In this document: positions 27,087 to 35,971 of the stretch, one piece after another
Numbering within the stretch: position 1 is the stretch's first letter
Layout of the letters: each line of letters opens with the position of its first letter
From: JBCBSK01 sp965250105
GTDB taxonomy: Bacteria > Pseudomonadota > Alphaproteobacteria > Rhizobiales > Tepidamorphaceae
Assembly: GCA_965250105.1 (NCBI GenBank)
Contig: OZ252290.1
Location: 2,728,001 to 2,792,000 of the forward strand
DNA length: 64,000 nt
Direction: 5' to 3'
The notes under the pieces: model-generated
What the model saw: the letters and a program-made list of their open reading frames with translations, nothing else
The model's database searches: none
Told to the model about the DNA's origin: nothing
Translations under genes and position numbers: made by a program

Positions 27087-27268
27087 GACCAGACGCCCGC
27101 GACCGGGGTCTTCGGATCGACCTTTCGAAGGCATCGATCTGAACGAATGATGGTCTAGCTGGTCGCATTCAGAACACCGCGCCCGGCCGGGGACTTTAGC
27201 GTCGCGATCATCGCGACCGGGCCGTTCCGTCCGGCCGGCGGCCCCCACCCACCCATCAGGAGCGTCCG

Positions 27269-28195
27269 ATGACCCGCACCGTTGTTGCGTCCGCCACCAA
27301 GGAAATCGCCATTGGCTTCGATCAGCCTTTCTGCGTGATCGGCGAGCGCATCAATCCGACCGGCCGCAAGAAGCTCGCCGCCGAAATGGTCGAGGGCAAT
27401 TTCGAGACCGTCAAGAAGGACGCCCTCGAACAGGTCGCCGCGGGCGCCACCATGCTCGACGTCAATGCCGGCGTCACCGCGGTCAATCCCAACGAGACCG
27501 AGCCGCCGCTTCTCGTGCAGACACTCGAGATCGTCCAGTCGCTGACCGATGTGCCGATCTCGATCGATTCTTCCGTCACGCCGGCCATCGAGGAAGGGCT
27601 GAAAGTCACCAAGGGCCGGCCGCTCGTCAATTCGGTGACGGGCGAGGAGGAGAAGCTCGAAGCCATCCTGCCGCTGATCAAGAAATATGATGTGCCGGTG
27701 GTGGCGATCTCGAATGACGAGACCGGCATTTCCGAGGACCCCGATGTGCGCTTCGCGGTGGCCAAGAAGATCGTCGAGCGGGCCGCCGATTTCGGCATCA
27801 AGCCGCATGACATCGTCGTCGATCCGCTGGTCATGCCGATCGGCGCGATGGGCACCGCCGGGCTTCAGGTCTTCGCCCTGGTGCGCCGGCTGCGCGACGA
27901 ATTGAAGGTCAACACCACCTGCGGGCTGTCCAATATCTCCTTCGGCCTGCCGCACCGGCACGGCGTCAACGCCGCCTTCATCCCGATGGTCATCGCATCG
28001 GGCATGACGAGCGCCATCATGAACCCCTGCCGGCCGCAGGAAATGGAAATGGTGCGCGCCGCCAATGTGCTGATGTCGACCGATCCGAACTGCGCCACCT
28101 GGATCAAGACCTATCGCGAACCGGCGCCCGTGGGTGAAGCATCCGAGGGCGCGGGGCGGCGCGGCCGCGAAGGGCGTCGGCGCGTGCGCGCTTGA
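27269..28195 (+). CDS. Pterin-binding-domain methyltetrahydrofolate:corrinoid methyltransferase (AcsE/MtgA-like)
   Basis: 308 aa. A dihydropteroate-synthase-type barrel: CVIGERINPTGRKKL at about residues 22-36, GATMLDVNAG, PISIDSS, NSVTGE, DPLVMPIG, LSNISFGLPHR. This is the methyl-tetrahydrofolate-binding family that couples corrinoid proteins to folate. Expected reaction: methyl from the corrinoid protein to tetrahydrofolate. The C-terminal 16 residues are Arg/Gly-rich (GRRGREGRRRVR), unlike characterised members. Followed about 100 bases later by the activator gene. Confidence 0.9.
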   Translation: MTRTVVASATKEIAIGFDQPFCVIGERINPTGRKKLAAEMVEGNFETVKKDALEQVAAGATMLDVNAGVTAVNPNETEPPLLVQTLEIVQSLTDVPISIDSSVTPAIEEGLKVTKGRPLVNSVTGEEEKLEAILPLIKKYDVPVVAISNDETGISEDPDVRFAVAKKIVERAADFGIKPHDIVVDPLVMPIGAMGTAGLQVFALVRRLRDELKVNTTCGLSNISFGLPHRHGVNAAFIPMVIASGMTSAIMNPCRPQEMEMVRAANVLMSTDPNCATWIKTYREPAPVGEASEGAGRRGREGRRRVRA

Positions 28196-28296
28196 AAACC
28201 ACGCTCTGGGCCGGAAAGTCGATTCCGGATCCGATGTCCTGTCGCCCCTTTTTGTGAGACCATCGCCAGATTAGCGAGTGAAAGAACAACCGGCCC

Positions 28297-30330
28297 ATGA
28301 CGTCGAGCGAGCATCTTGTCTTCTTCGCGCCATCCGGCAAGCGCGGCCATTTCCCCGAGGGCACGAGTCTTCTCGAAGCCGCCCGCAAGCTCGGCGTCGA
28401 TCTCGATTCGGTCTGCGGCGGCAGGGGTATTTGCGGGCGCTGCCAGATCTCGGTGACGGACGGCGCCAACGCCAAGCTCGGCATCACCTCGGCGCAGGAC
28501 CATGTGACCGGCTGGAACGCGGTCGAGGAGCGCTATACCTCGAAGCGCGGCGCGCTCAAGCAAGGCCGCCGGCTCGGCTGCCAGGCCTGTGTCTCCGGCG
28601 ACGTCATCGTCGACGTGCCGCCCGACAGCCAGGTGCATCGCCAGGTCGTGCGCAAGAGCGCCGCGGTGCGCGACATCGCAATCGACCCGGTCGTGCAGCT
28701 GCATTATGTCGAGGTCCGCGAACCTGACATGCATGACCCGGCGAGCGATTTCCGCCGGCTCAACGAGGCGCTGACCGAGCAATGGGGCCTCGGCACGGTG
28801 ACCGCAGATCTCCAGATCCTGCGTACGCTGCAGAAGACGCTGCGCGCTGGCGATTGGGCTGTCACGGTCGCGGTGCGCGACGGGGTCGACATCGTCGCCA
28901 TCTGGCCCGGCTTCCGCGACAGCGTGCATGGCGTCGCCATCGATATCGGCTCGACCACCATCGCCGGCCATCTCTGCGATCTCGCCACCGGCGAGGTCCT
29001 GGCCTCGTCGGGCGTGATGAACCCGCAGATCCGTTTCGGTGAGGATCTGATGAGCCGGGTCTCCTATGTCATGATGAACCCCGGCGGCGATGCCGAGATG
29101 ACCTATGCGGTGCGCGAGGCGCTGCAGCAGCTTCTCGAAGCGGTCGCCGAGGAAGCCGGCATCACGGCCGAGGACATCGCCGAGGTGACCGTGGTCGGCA
29201 ATCCGATCATGCATCACCTGTTCATCGGCGTTGATCCGACCGAACTCGGCGGCGCGCCCTTCGCGCTGACCATCGACGGCGCCTATGACGCCAAGGCGCG
29301 CGATCTGGGCCTGCGCATCGCGCCCGGCGCCAGCGTCTACATGCTGCCCTGCATTGCAGGCCATGTCGGGGCTGATACGGCGGGCGTCGTGCTGTCGGAA
29401 GGCCCCTATCTCAAGGACGAACTGACCTTGCTGGTCGATGTCGGCACCAATGCCGAGATCGTGCTCGGCAATCGCGAGCGCATGCTGGCCTGTTCCTCGC
29501 CCACGGGACCGGCCTTCGAGGGCGCGCAGATCTCGTCCGGCCAGCGCGCCGCGCCTGGCGCCATCGAACGGGTGCGCATCGACCGCGAGACGCTCGAACC
29601 GCGCTTCAAGGTCATCGGGTCGGATCTCTGGTCCGATGATCCGGGTTTCGCCGATTCCGTCGCCGATATCGGCATTACCGGGATCTGCGGTTCGGGCATC
29701 ATTGAGGCGCTGGCCGAGATGACGCTGGCCGGGCTGATCACGCCGGATGGCATCATCGACGGCACGCAGGCCACACGCTCGAACCGGATCTTCGCGGAAG
29801 GCCGCACCTTCAGCTATCTCATGCATGACGGCGAGCCGCGCATCACGGTGACGCAGGGCGATGTGCGCGCCATCCAGCTCGGCAAGGCCGCGCTCTATGC
29901 CGGCATCAAGCTCCTGATGGAACATTACGGCACCGAGACGCTCGACCGGATCACCCTGGCCGGCGCCTTCGGCAGCCATATCGACGTGACCTATGCCATG
30001 GCGCTCGGGCTCGTGCCCGATTGTCCCGTCGACAAGGTCGGTTCGGCCGGCAATGCCGCCGGGACCGGTGCCCGGATCGCGCTGTTGAACAAGGGCGCGC
30101 GCGCCGAGATCGACGATGTCGTGCGCCGGATCGAGAAGATCGAGACCGCCGTCGAGCCGCGCTTCCAGGAACATTTCGTCGGCGCCATGGCGATACCGCA
30201 TGCGAGCGACCCGTTCCCCAATCTCGAGGCCCATCTCGGCGTCACCTTCCGCCGTCCGAGCGGCCAGGCGGCCGGCGGCGGGCGCGAACGCCGGCGCCGC
30301 GGCGGACGCGGCACCCAGGCGGCGGAATAA
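28297..30330 (+). CDS. Corrinoid activation protein: [2Fe-2S] ferredoxin domain plus ASKHA ATPase (DUF4445)
   Basis: 677 aa. The N-terminal plant-type ferredoxin domain has Cys40, Cys46 and Cys49 in VCGGRGICGRC, plus Cys95 in GCQACV. From about residue 205 an ASKHA ATPase domain follows, with GVAIDIGSTTIAGHL, LLVDVGTNAEIVLGN and GSGIIE. These proteins re-reduce cobalamin that has slipped to Co(II), using ATP; known names are RACE, RACo and RamA. In an aerobe such rescue would be needed often. The C-terminus is Arg/Gly-rich (GGRERRRRGGRG). Confidence 0.9.
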   Translation: MTSSEHLVFFAPSGKRGHFPEGTSLLEAARKLGVDLDSVCGGRGICGRCQISVTDGANAKLGITSAQDHVTGWNAVEERYTSKRGALKQGRRLGCQACVSGDVIVDVPPDSQVHRQVVRKSAAVRDIAIDPVVQLHYVEVREPDMHDPASDFRRLNEALTEQWGLGTVTADLQILRTLQKTLRAGDWAVTVAVRDGVDIVAIWPGFRDSVHGVAIDIGSTTIAGHLCDLATGEVLASSGVMNPQIRFGEDLMSRVSYVMMNPGGDAEMTYAVREALQQLLEAVAEEAGITAEDIAEVTVVGNPIMHHLFIGVDPTELGGAPFALTIDGAYDAKARDLGLRIAPGASVYMLPCIAGHVGADTAGVVLSEGPYLKDELTLLVDVGTNAEIVLGNRERMLACSSPTGPAFEGAQISSGQRAAPGAIERVRIDRETLEPRFKVIGSDLWSDDPGFADSVADIGITGICGSGIIEALAEMTLAGLITPDGIIDGTQATRSNRIFAEGRTFSYLMHDGEPRITVTQGDVRAIQLGKAALYAGIKLLMEHYGTETLDRITLAGAFGSHIDVTYAMALGLVPDCPVDKVGSAGNAAGTGARIALLNKGARAEIDDVVRRIEKIETAVEPRFQEHFVGAMAIPHASDPFPNLEAHLGVTFRRPSGQAAGGGRERRRRGGRGTQAAE

Positions 30331-30390
30331 GCCGATTTTCCCGTTGCCGCGGCATTTATGATTGCCACCCGCGCGGCATCTTTTCCGGTT

Positions 30391-30526
30391 TCCACCCTCA
30401 CCCCATCCCTCTCCCCGAAGCGAGAGAGCACCTGACGCCGGCTCGGCAAAAGCCCTGCCGGCGTCCGAGTGGAAAGAAGCCCTCTCCCGGCCGGGGGAGA
30501 GGGCTTGGGCAAAGGGGAAGAGGACC
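30391..30526. repeat. Intergenic palindromic repeat (copy 1), possible bidirectional terminator
   Basis: Contains CCACCCTCACCCC and, at 30478-30505, an 11-bp stem AGCCCTCTCCC/GGGAGAGGGCT around GGCCGG. It lies between the convergent ends of the activator gene and soxG. A related sequence lies at 34468-34508. Such CCCTCTCCC repeats are common between proteobacterial genes. Confidence 0.6.
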
Positions 30527-30542
30527 GGGCGTTGAAAAGGCG

Positions 30543-31115
30543 CTACTTCGCCCGCTGCGGCACGCGATATTCCCGCGCGCCTTCGCTCAGAAGCTTGAAC
30601 AGATAGTCGGCAAAGGACCGCCACACTTCCACATGGAACCGGTCGGCCGCCGTCCGCCACAAGATGACCTCGGCCTTGCCGATGACGGTGCGGGTCGCCA
30701 TGCCGACCGGAAACACGCTCACGTCGAGGTCGAGCAGGCAGGCGGTCGCCAGCACATCCGTCGCGCGCCGGCCCTCGACGATGATCGATGTGTTGCGATG
30801 GCTGACATCGACCAGCGCATGCGGGTCGCTCAGCGCCGCGAAGGCCGTGGCGATATCGGCTTGCGCACCGTCTTCCGAGAGCAGCAGCCACTCGTCCGGG
30901 CCGAGCCGGATCGCGCTGCGCCCATCTTCGGTGATCGCCCGGTTGATCTCCGCCGGCAAAGCGAGGCCGAAGGCATTGCCGGCGGTTTCCGCGCTGCCGC
31001 GATAGCTGAACCGGGCCAGCGGGGCGCCGGGGCCGATCTCGATCTTGCGGGCGAGCGAGACCGGCGCGAACGGGGCCAGCGGGCCGGTGCGGTCGAGGGT
31101 CCGGGGATCAGCCAT
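30543..31115 (-). CDS. soxG: Sarcosine oxidase, gamma subunit
   Basis: 190 aa. SoxG family features: RFSYRGSAETAGNAFGLALP (seen in pieces), RLGPDEWLLL, LVDVSHRNTSIIVEG, VIGKAEVILWRTAADRFHVEVWRSFADYLF. This is the tetrahydrofolate-domain-like small subunit of heterotetrameric sarcosine oxidase. Its ATG overlaps the soxA stop by a few bases, indicating translational coupling. Last gene of soxBDAG. Confidence 0.92.
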   Translation of the reverse strand: MADPRTLDRTGPLAPFAPVSLARKIEIGPGAPLARFSYRGSAETAGNAFGLALPAEINRAITEDGRSAIRLGPDEWLLLSEDGAQADIATAFAALSDPHALVDVSHRNTSIIVEGRRATDVLATACLLDLDVSVFPVGMATRTVIGKAEVILWRTAADRFHVEVWRSFADYLFKLLSEGAREYRVPQRAK

Positions 31116-34107
31116 TGAGGCGCGCGCCTTCCTTGTCGAAGAAGACCGGGTCGGTCACGGTCACGGGGATCGCGCCGGTCGGCATCGGCACATAGAGCGT
31201 CTCGCCCATGCGCGCGCGGCCGGCCTCGACCATGGCGAGCGCGATCGGGCGGTCGAGATTGGCGCTCCAATAGGCCGAGGTGACATGGCCGAGCGCATGG
31301 CTGCCGGTTTCGGGCGCCGCGTCGGCGGTGATCTGGGCGCCTTCCTCGAGCAGCGTCTTGTTGTCGTTGATGGCGAGCCCGACGATTTGCTTGCGGTCGG
31401 GCAGCACGAGATCGGGACGGTAGAGGCCGCGCTTTCCGACGAAATCGGGCTTTTTCTTGCCGATCGCCCAGCCGACGCCCGCTTCGTCCGGCGTCAGGGT
31501 GCCGTCGGTATCCTGGCCGACGATGATATAGCCCTTCTCGGCGCGCAGCACATGCATGGTCTCGGTGCCGTAGACGCAGCCGTCATGTTTCTCGACCTCG
31601 GCCCAGACGCGCTCCCACACGGCGCGGCCGTGATCGGCCGGCACGTTGATCTCATAGCCGAGTTCGCCGGTGAACGAGACCCGGAACAGCCGCGTCGGCA
31701 CGCCGGCGATATGGCCGTCGCGCACCGCCATGTGCGGCAGCGCCTCGTCCGACAGGTCGATGTCGTCGACGAGCGGCGCGATCACCTCGCGCGCTTTCGG
31801 CCCCTGGACGGCCAGCACCGCCCATTGCTCGGTGGTCGAGGTCAGCCAGACCTTGAGATCGGCCCATTCGGTCTGCAGATAGTCTTCCATGAAGGCGAGC
31901 ACGCGCGGCGCGCCGCCGGTTGTCGTGGTGACGTGGAAGCGGTCCTCGGCAAGCCGGGCGATGACGCCGTCGTCATAGACGAAGCCGTCGTCGCGGCACA
32001 TGATGCCGTAGCGGCAGCGGCCCGGCTGCAGCCTGGTCCAGGCATTGATGTACATGCGGTTCATGAATTCCGCCGCATCCGGCCCCACGACCTCGATCTT
32101 GCCGAGCGTCGAGGCGTCGAACAATCCGACCGAGGAGCGCACCGTCACGCATTCCCGGTCGACGGCCTTGTGCATGTCCTCGCCGGACTTGGGATAATAC
32201 CAGGCGCGCTTCCACTGGCCGACATCCTCGAACACCGCGCCCTTGTCTTCTTCCCAATGGTGCATCGGCGTGCGGCGCACCGGATCGAGCAGTTCGCCGC
32301 GCGCGGTGCCGGCCAGCGCGCCGAAGGTCACCGGCGTATAGGGCATGCGGAAGGTGGTCAGCCCGACATCGGGGATCGGGCGGTCGAGGATCGACGACAC
32401 GATGGCCAGCGCGTTGATGTTCGACGTCTTGCCCTGGTCGGTCGCCATGCCGGTCGTCGTGTAGCGCTTGACGTGTTCGATCGACTGGAAACCCTCGCGG
32501 ATCGCGAGCTTGACGTCCTTGGACGTCACGTCGTGCTGGAAATCGACGAAGGCGCGCACGGTTTCGCCGCGATTATGCGGCGCCGCGCCAGCGAAATGGC
32601 CGGCCAGCGAGCCGCCTTTGTCGACGGTCGCGGTCTTGGCCGGCGCTGTCTTGATACCGGTCGCGGCCGTGGCGGCGGCGCCCGCCGCATAGCCCTCGTC
32701 GATCGCGGCGGCGAGATCGAAGGTGCCGTTGCAGGCACCGGCCGAGACCTGGCGCTCGCCGGCCTTGCCGGGCACGAAGATCTGCCGGTCGACGTCGAAG
32801 GCGAGCTTGCCGCGCGATTGCGAGAACATGTGCACCGACGGCGTCCAGCCCGCCGACATCAGGACCAGGTCGCACGGCACGGCATCGCCCGACCAGACTT
32901 CGCCATTGGCGCCGATGCGGCCGAGTTCGGCCGTGTGCACCCGAAGCCGGCCCTTGGTGCCGACGATCGTGGTGTGCGGCTGGACCTCGATGCCGTGCTC
33001 CCGCGCTTCCTCGGCGACGGCGCCCGGCTCGGCCCGGAGGTCGGCGATGGTGGCGATCTCGACGCCGGCCCGTTTGAGGTCGAGCGCCGCGCGATAGGCG
33101 CTGTCGCAGGCGGTGACGACGACGGCCCGCGTGCCCGGCCGCGCGCCATAGCGGTTGGCGTAACAGCGCGCGCTGTCGGCCAGCATGATGCCGGGCCGGT
33201 CGTTCTCGGGAAACACCAATGGCCGCTCGATGGCGCCGGTGGCGATCACCACCTGCTTGGCGCGCACCTGCCACATCCTCTCGCGCGGCATGTCGGGATG
33301 CGGGCTCGCCAGATGATCGGTGACGCGCTCGCACAACGCGACGAAATTGTCGGCGAAATAGCCGAAGGCCTGGGTGCGCGGCAGGAGCGTGACATTGTCC
33401 TTCAGCGCCAGCGCCATGATCATCGAGGTCATCCACTCGATCGGCGTCTTGCCGTCGACGCTGGCGGTCGCCTCGTGCAACAGCGCGCCGCCCATCTCGG
33501 CCTGTTCGTCGCAGACGATGACGCGGGCGCCCGCTTCGGTGGCCGACAGGGCGGCGGCGAGGCCGGCTGGGCCGGCGCCGATGACCAGCACGTCGCAATG
33601 GGCGTAGCGGTTCTGATACCAGTCGGGATCGGGTTCGGTCGGCGCCTTGCCAAAGCCGGCGGCGGCGCGGATGTTCGGCTCATACACCGACTTCCAGAAG
33701 CTCGCCGGCCACATGAAGGTCTTGTAGTAGAAGCCCGAGACGAAGACCGGCGACAGAAAGTCGTTGACGACGCGGGCATCGCGTTCGAGCGACGGCCAGC
33801 GGTTCTGGCTTTCGGACGCCAGCCCGTCATAGAGCTCGACCTCGGTCGCGCGCAGATTGGGCGTGGTGCGGGCGGTGTCGCGGCTCACGGTGACGATGGC
33901 GTTGGGCTCTTCGGCGCCGGCGGTGACGACGCCGCGCGGCCGGTGATATTTGAACGAGCGTCCGGTCAGGTGAACGCCATTGGCGATCAGCGCCGATGCC
34001 AGCGTGTCGCCCTGGCAGCCGGTGAAGCTCTTGCCGTCGAAGGTGAAGGGCAGCCGCTTCGACCGGTCGACGCGCCCGCCTTCGGGCGTGCGGAACGCCC
34101 CGCTCAT
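31108..34107 (-). CDS. soxA: Sarcosine oxidase, alpha subunit
   Basis: 999 aa, a normal length. The N-terminal domain is ferredoxin-like (FTFDGKSFTGCQGDTLASAL, seen in pieces), then the NAD-binding motif VLVIGAGPAGLAAALSATEAG, and a C-terminal GcvT/tetrahydrofolate domain (GELGYEINVP, VGWAIGKKKPDFVGKRGL). With the B, D and G subunits it oxidises sarcosine to glycine with O2, producing H2O2 and methylene-tetrahydrofolate. The ATG overlaps the soxD stop as ATGA. Confidence 0.96.
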   Translation of the reverse strand: MSGAFRTPEGGRVDRSKRLPFTFDGKSFTGCQGDTLASALIANGVHLTGRSFKYHRPRGVVTAGAEEPNAIVTVSRDTARTTPNLRATEVELYDGLASESQNRWPSLERDARVVNDFLSPVFVSGFYYKTFMWPASFWKSVYEPNIRAAAGFGKAPTEPDPDWYQNRYAHCDVLVIGAGPAGLAAALSATEAGARVIVCDEQAEMGGALLHEATASVDGKTPIEWMTSMIMALALKDNVTLLPRTQAFGYFADNFVALCERVTDHLASPHPDMPRERMWQVRAKQVVIATGAIERPLVFPENDRPGIMLADSARCYANRYGARPGTRAVVVTACDSAYRAALDLKRAGVEIATIADLRAEPGAVAEEAREHGIEVQPHTTIVGTKGRLRVHTAELGRIGANGEVWSGDAVPCDLVLMSAGWTPSVHMFSQSRGKLAFDVDRQIFVPGKAGERQVSAGACNGTFDLAAAIDEGYAAGAAATAATGIKTAPAKTATVDKGGSLAGHFAGAAPHNRGETVRAFVDFQHDVTSKDVKLAIREGFQSIEHVKRYTTTGMATDQGKTSNINALAIVSSILDRPIPDVGLTTFRMPYTPVTFGALAGTARGELLDPVRRTPMHHWEEDKGAVFEDVGQWKRAWYYPKSGEDMHKAVDRECVTVRSSVGLFDASTLGKIEVVGPDAAEFMNRMYINAWTRLQPGRCRYGIMCRDDGFVYDDGVIARLAEDRFHVTTTTGGAPRVLAFMEDYLQTEWADLKVWLTSTTEQWAVLAVQGPKAREVIAPLVDDIDLSDEALPHMAVRDGHIAGVPTRLFRVSFTGELGYEINVPADHGRAVWERVWAEVEKHDGCVYGTETMHVLRAEKGYIIVGQDTDGTLTPDEAGVGWAIGKKKPDFVGKRGLYRPDLVLPDRKQIVGLAINDNKTLLEEGAQITADAAPETGSHALGHVTSAYWSANLDRPIALAMVEAGRARMGETLYVPMPTGAIPVTVTDPVFFDKEGARLNG

Positions 34108-34409
34108 TTCGCCGCTCCGGCCGTGTCGAGCACTTCCACATTGGGCGGCTGCTCGCCGGTCTTGTAGGTGGCGATGAACTTGTCGGTCACCGAATGGCGG
34201 ATCGCGTTGAAGAAACGCTGGCAGCCATGCACATGCCGCCAGCGCTCGGCGACGATGCCCTTGGTGTTGGTGCGCAGATAGAGGAATTCCTCCCATTCCG
34301 CATCGCTGGTTGCCGACGGGTCCTCGGGACGCGCGATATGGGCCTCGCCGGCATGGGCGAATTCGATCTCGGGGCGTTCCCCGCAATAGGGGCAGGTGAT
34401 CAGCAGCAT
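34104..34409 (-). CDS. soxD: Sarcosine oxidase, delta subunit
   Basis: 101 aa. It begins MLLITCPYCGERPEIEF, the zinc-binding Cys pair of SoxD, and continues WEEFLYLRTNTKGIVAERWRHVHGCQRFFNAIRHS (family signature; seen in pieces), with His and Cys as further ligands. The start is the ATG at 34409; longer frames run into the upstream repeat. Small zinc-containing structural subunit. Confidence 0.94.
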   Translation of the reverse strand: MLLITCPYCGERPEIEFAHAGEAHIARPEDPSATSDAEWEEFLYLRTNTKGIVAERWRHVHGCQRFFNAIRHSVTDKFIATYKTGEQPPNVEVLDTAGAAK

Positions 34410-34467
34410 GGGTTTCGAAGGTTCGTCTTGGGGTGTCGGTTGAAAGGTGTGGCTCTCGCGTTCTCCG

Positions 34468-34508
34468 CCACCCTCACCCAACCTTCTCCCTCGGGGGAGA
34501 GGGCTTCA
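34468..34508. repeat. Intergenic palindromic repeat (copy 2) inside the sox operon
   Basis: CCACCCTCACCC followed by CTTCTCCC and GGGGGAGAGGGCTT, a hairpin like that beyond soxG. It lies between soxB and soxD, where it could affect transcript stability and subunit ratio. Confidence 0.55.
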
Positions 34509-34535
34509 AGGCGAGGATCAGGGGGCGTGCCTGAA

Positions 34536-35786
34536 TCAATGCGCGACGGCCGCCGCCGCCGCCTCGTCGATCAGCCGGCCGGAGCGGAAGCGGTCGGCGG
34601 TGAACGGCGCGTTGATCGGGTGCGGATTATCGTTGGCGATGGTGTGGGCGAAGACATGGCCCGAGCCCGGCGTCGCCTTGAAGCCGCCGGTGCCCCAGCC
34701 GCAATTCACGTAGAGCCCCGGCACGTCGGTTTTGGCGATGATCGGCGAGCGGTCCGGCGTCACGTCGACGATGCCGCCCCAGTTCCGCAGCATGCGCACC
34801 CGTCGGAAGATCGGGAACAGTTCGCAGATCGCTTCCAGCGTGTGGGTCGAGATGTGAAGCCCGCCGGTCTGTGAATAGGAGTAATACTGGTCGGTGCCGG
34901 CGCCGATGACGAGGTCGCCCTTGTCGGACTGCGACATATAGGCATGCACCGTGTTCGACATGACGACGCAGGGGAAGATCGGCTTCAAGGGTTCCGACAC
35001 GAGCGCCTGCAGCGGATAGCTTTCCAGCGGCATCCTGAGGCCCGCCATCTCCATCAGGACGCTCGTATGGCCGGCGGCGACGACGCCGACCTTGCCGGTC
35101 TGGATCGGTCCCTTGGTCGTCTCGATGCCGGCGATCGCGCCGTTCGAGCCGCGCCGGATGCCGGTGACCTCGCAGTTCTGGATGATGTCGACGCCGCGCT
35201 CGGAGGCCGCGCGCGCATAGCCCCAGGCGACGGCGTCGTGGCGGGCGACGCCGCCGCGCCGCTGCAACGCGCCGCCCATCACCGGATAGCGGATGTCGCG
35301 GCTGATATTGAGCGGCGGGCAGAACGCCTGGCACTCTTCCGGGCTGAGCCATTCATTGTCGACGCCGGCCAGCCGGTTGGCATGGATGTGCCGCTTGGCG
35401 ACCTGAATGTCGTGCACGTTGTGGGCCAGCATCAGAACGCCGCGCTGGGAGAACATGACATTGTAGTTCAGGTCCTGCGACAGGCCTTCCCACAGCTTGA
35501 CCGCATGGTCGTAGAGCGCCGCCGATTCCTCCCACAGATAGTTGGAGCGGATGATCGTCGTGTTGCGCCCGGTATTGCCGCCGCCGAGCCAGCCCTTCTC
35601 GACCACCGCCACATTGGTGAGATCATGTTCCTTGGCGAGATAGTAGGCGGTGGCGAGCCCGTGGCCGCCGCCGCCGACGATCACCGCGTCATAGCCGGAC
35701 TTCGGTTCCGGCGACCGCCATTGCGCCGGCCAGTTCTTGTGGCCCGACAGCGCGTTCTTGGCGAGATTGAAGGCGGAGAAGCGCAT
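34536..35786 (-). CDS. soxB: Sarcosine oxidase, beta subunit
   Basis: 416 aa. FAD-binding motif VIVGGGGHGLATAYYLAKEH near residue 35, then VAVVEKGWLGGGNTGRNTTIIRSNY, the family signature, and VNCGWGTGGFKATPGSG near the C-terminus. This subunit contains the sarcosine-oxidising site. It is the first gene of soxBDAG, with 126 bases to soxD. Upstream lie three evenly spaced heptamers that may be regulator sites. Confidence 0.96.
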   Translation of the reverse strand: MRFSAFNLAKNALSGHKNWPAQWRSPEPKSGYDAVIVGGGGHGLATAYYLAKEHDLTNVAVVEKGWLGGGNTGRNTTIIRSNYLWEESAALYDHAVKLWEGLSQDLNYNVMFSQRGVLMLAHNVHDIQVAKRHIHANRLAGVDNEWLSPEECQAFCPPLNISRDIRYPVMGGALQRRGGVARHDAVAWGYARAASERGVDIIQNCEVTGIRRGSNGAIAGIETTKGPIQTGKVGVVAAGHTSVLMEMAGLRMPLESYPLQALVSEPLKPIFPCVVMSNTVHAYMSQSDKGDLVIGAGTDQYYSYSQTGGLHISTHTLEAICELFPIFRRVRMLRNWGGIVDVTPDRSPIIAKTDVPGLYVNCGWGTGGFKATPGSGHVFAHTIANDNPHPINAPFTADRFRSGRLIDEAAAAAVAH

Positions 35787-35906
35787 TCTGCCGTCCCTGT
35801 TCCGTCTACGTTGTCATCGGCGTTGCGGCGTCGAGCCTGCTTTGATCGATCCCAAGCCCTGCCGGCGGAGCCTATCGCCCTTTAACACCTAGTGATCTGA
35901 GGACAA

Positions 35907-35957
35907 GCGACATCAGTCTAGCACGAATGCGACATGAAGTCGGAGCGCGTGCGACAT
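35907..35957. promoter_or_regulatory. Three GCGACAT direct repeats at 22-base intervals upstream of soxB
   Basis: Copies start at 35907, 35929 and 35951, exactly two helical turns apart and 121-171 bases upstream of the soxB start (ATGTCGC on its strand). Evenly spaced direct repeats are typical of AraC/GlxA-type activators, which often control sarcosine and betaine genes; none is encoded in the window. Confidence 0.55.
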
Positions 35958-35971
35958 CGCCGGGGCAATGA

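Noticed and set aside
28111..30891. 926-codon open frame on the minus strand across the activator gene
   Set aside because: Shadow of the ASKHA activator and of the repeat region beyond it; composition (Arg, Gly, Ala) is typical of GC-rich antisense frames.
31045..34167. 1040-codon open frame on the plus strand across soxA
   Set aside because: soxA on the minus strand has all expected motifs, coupling overlaps and normal length; the plus frame has none.
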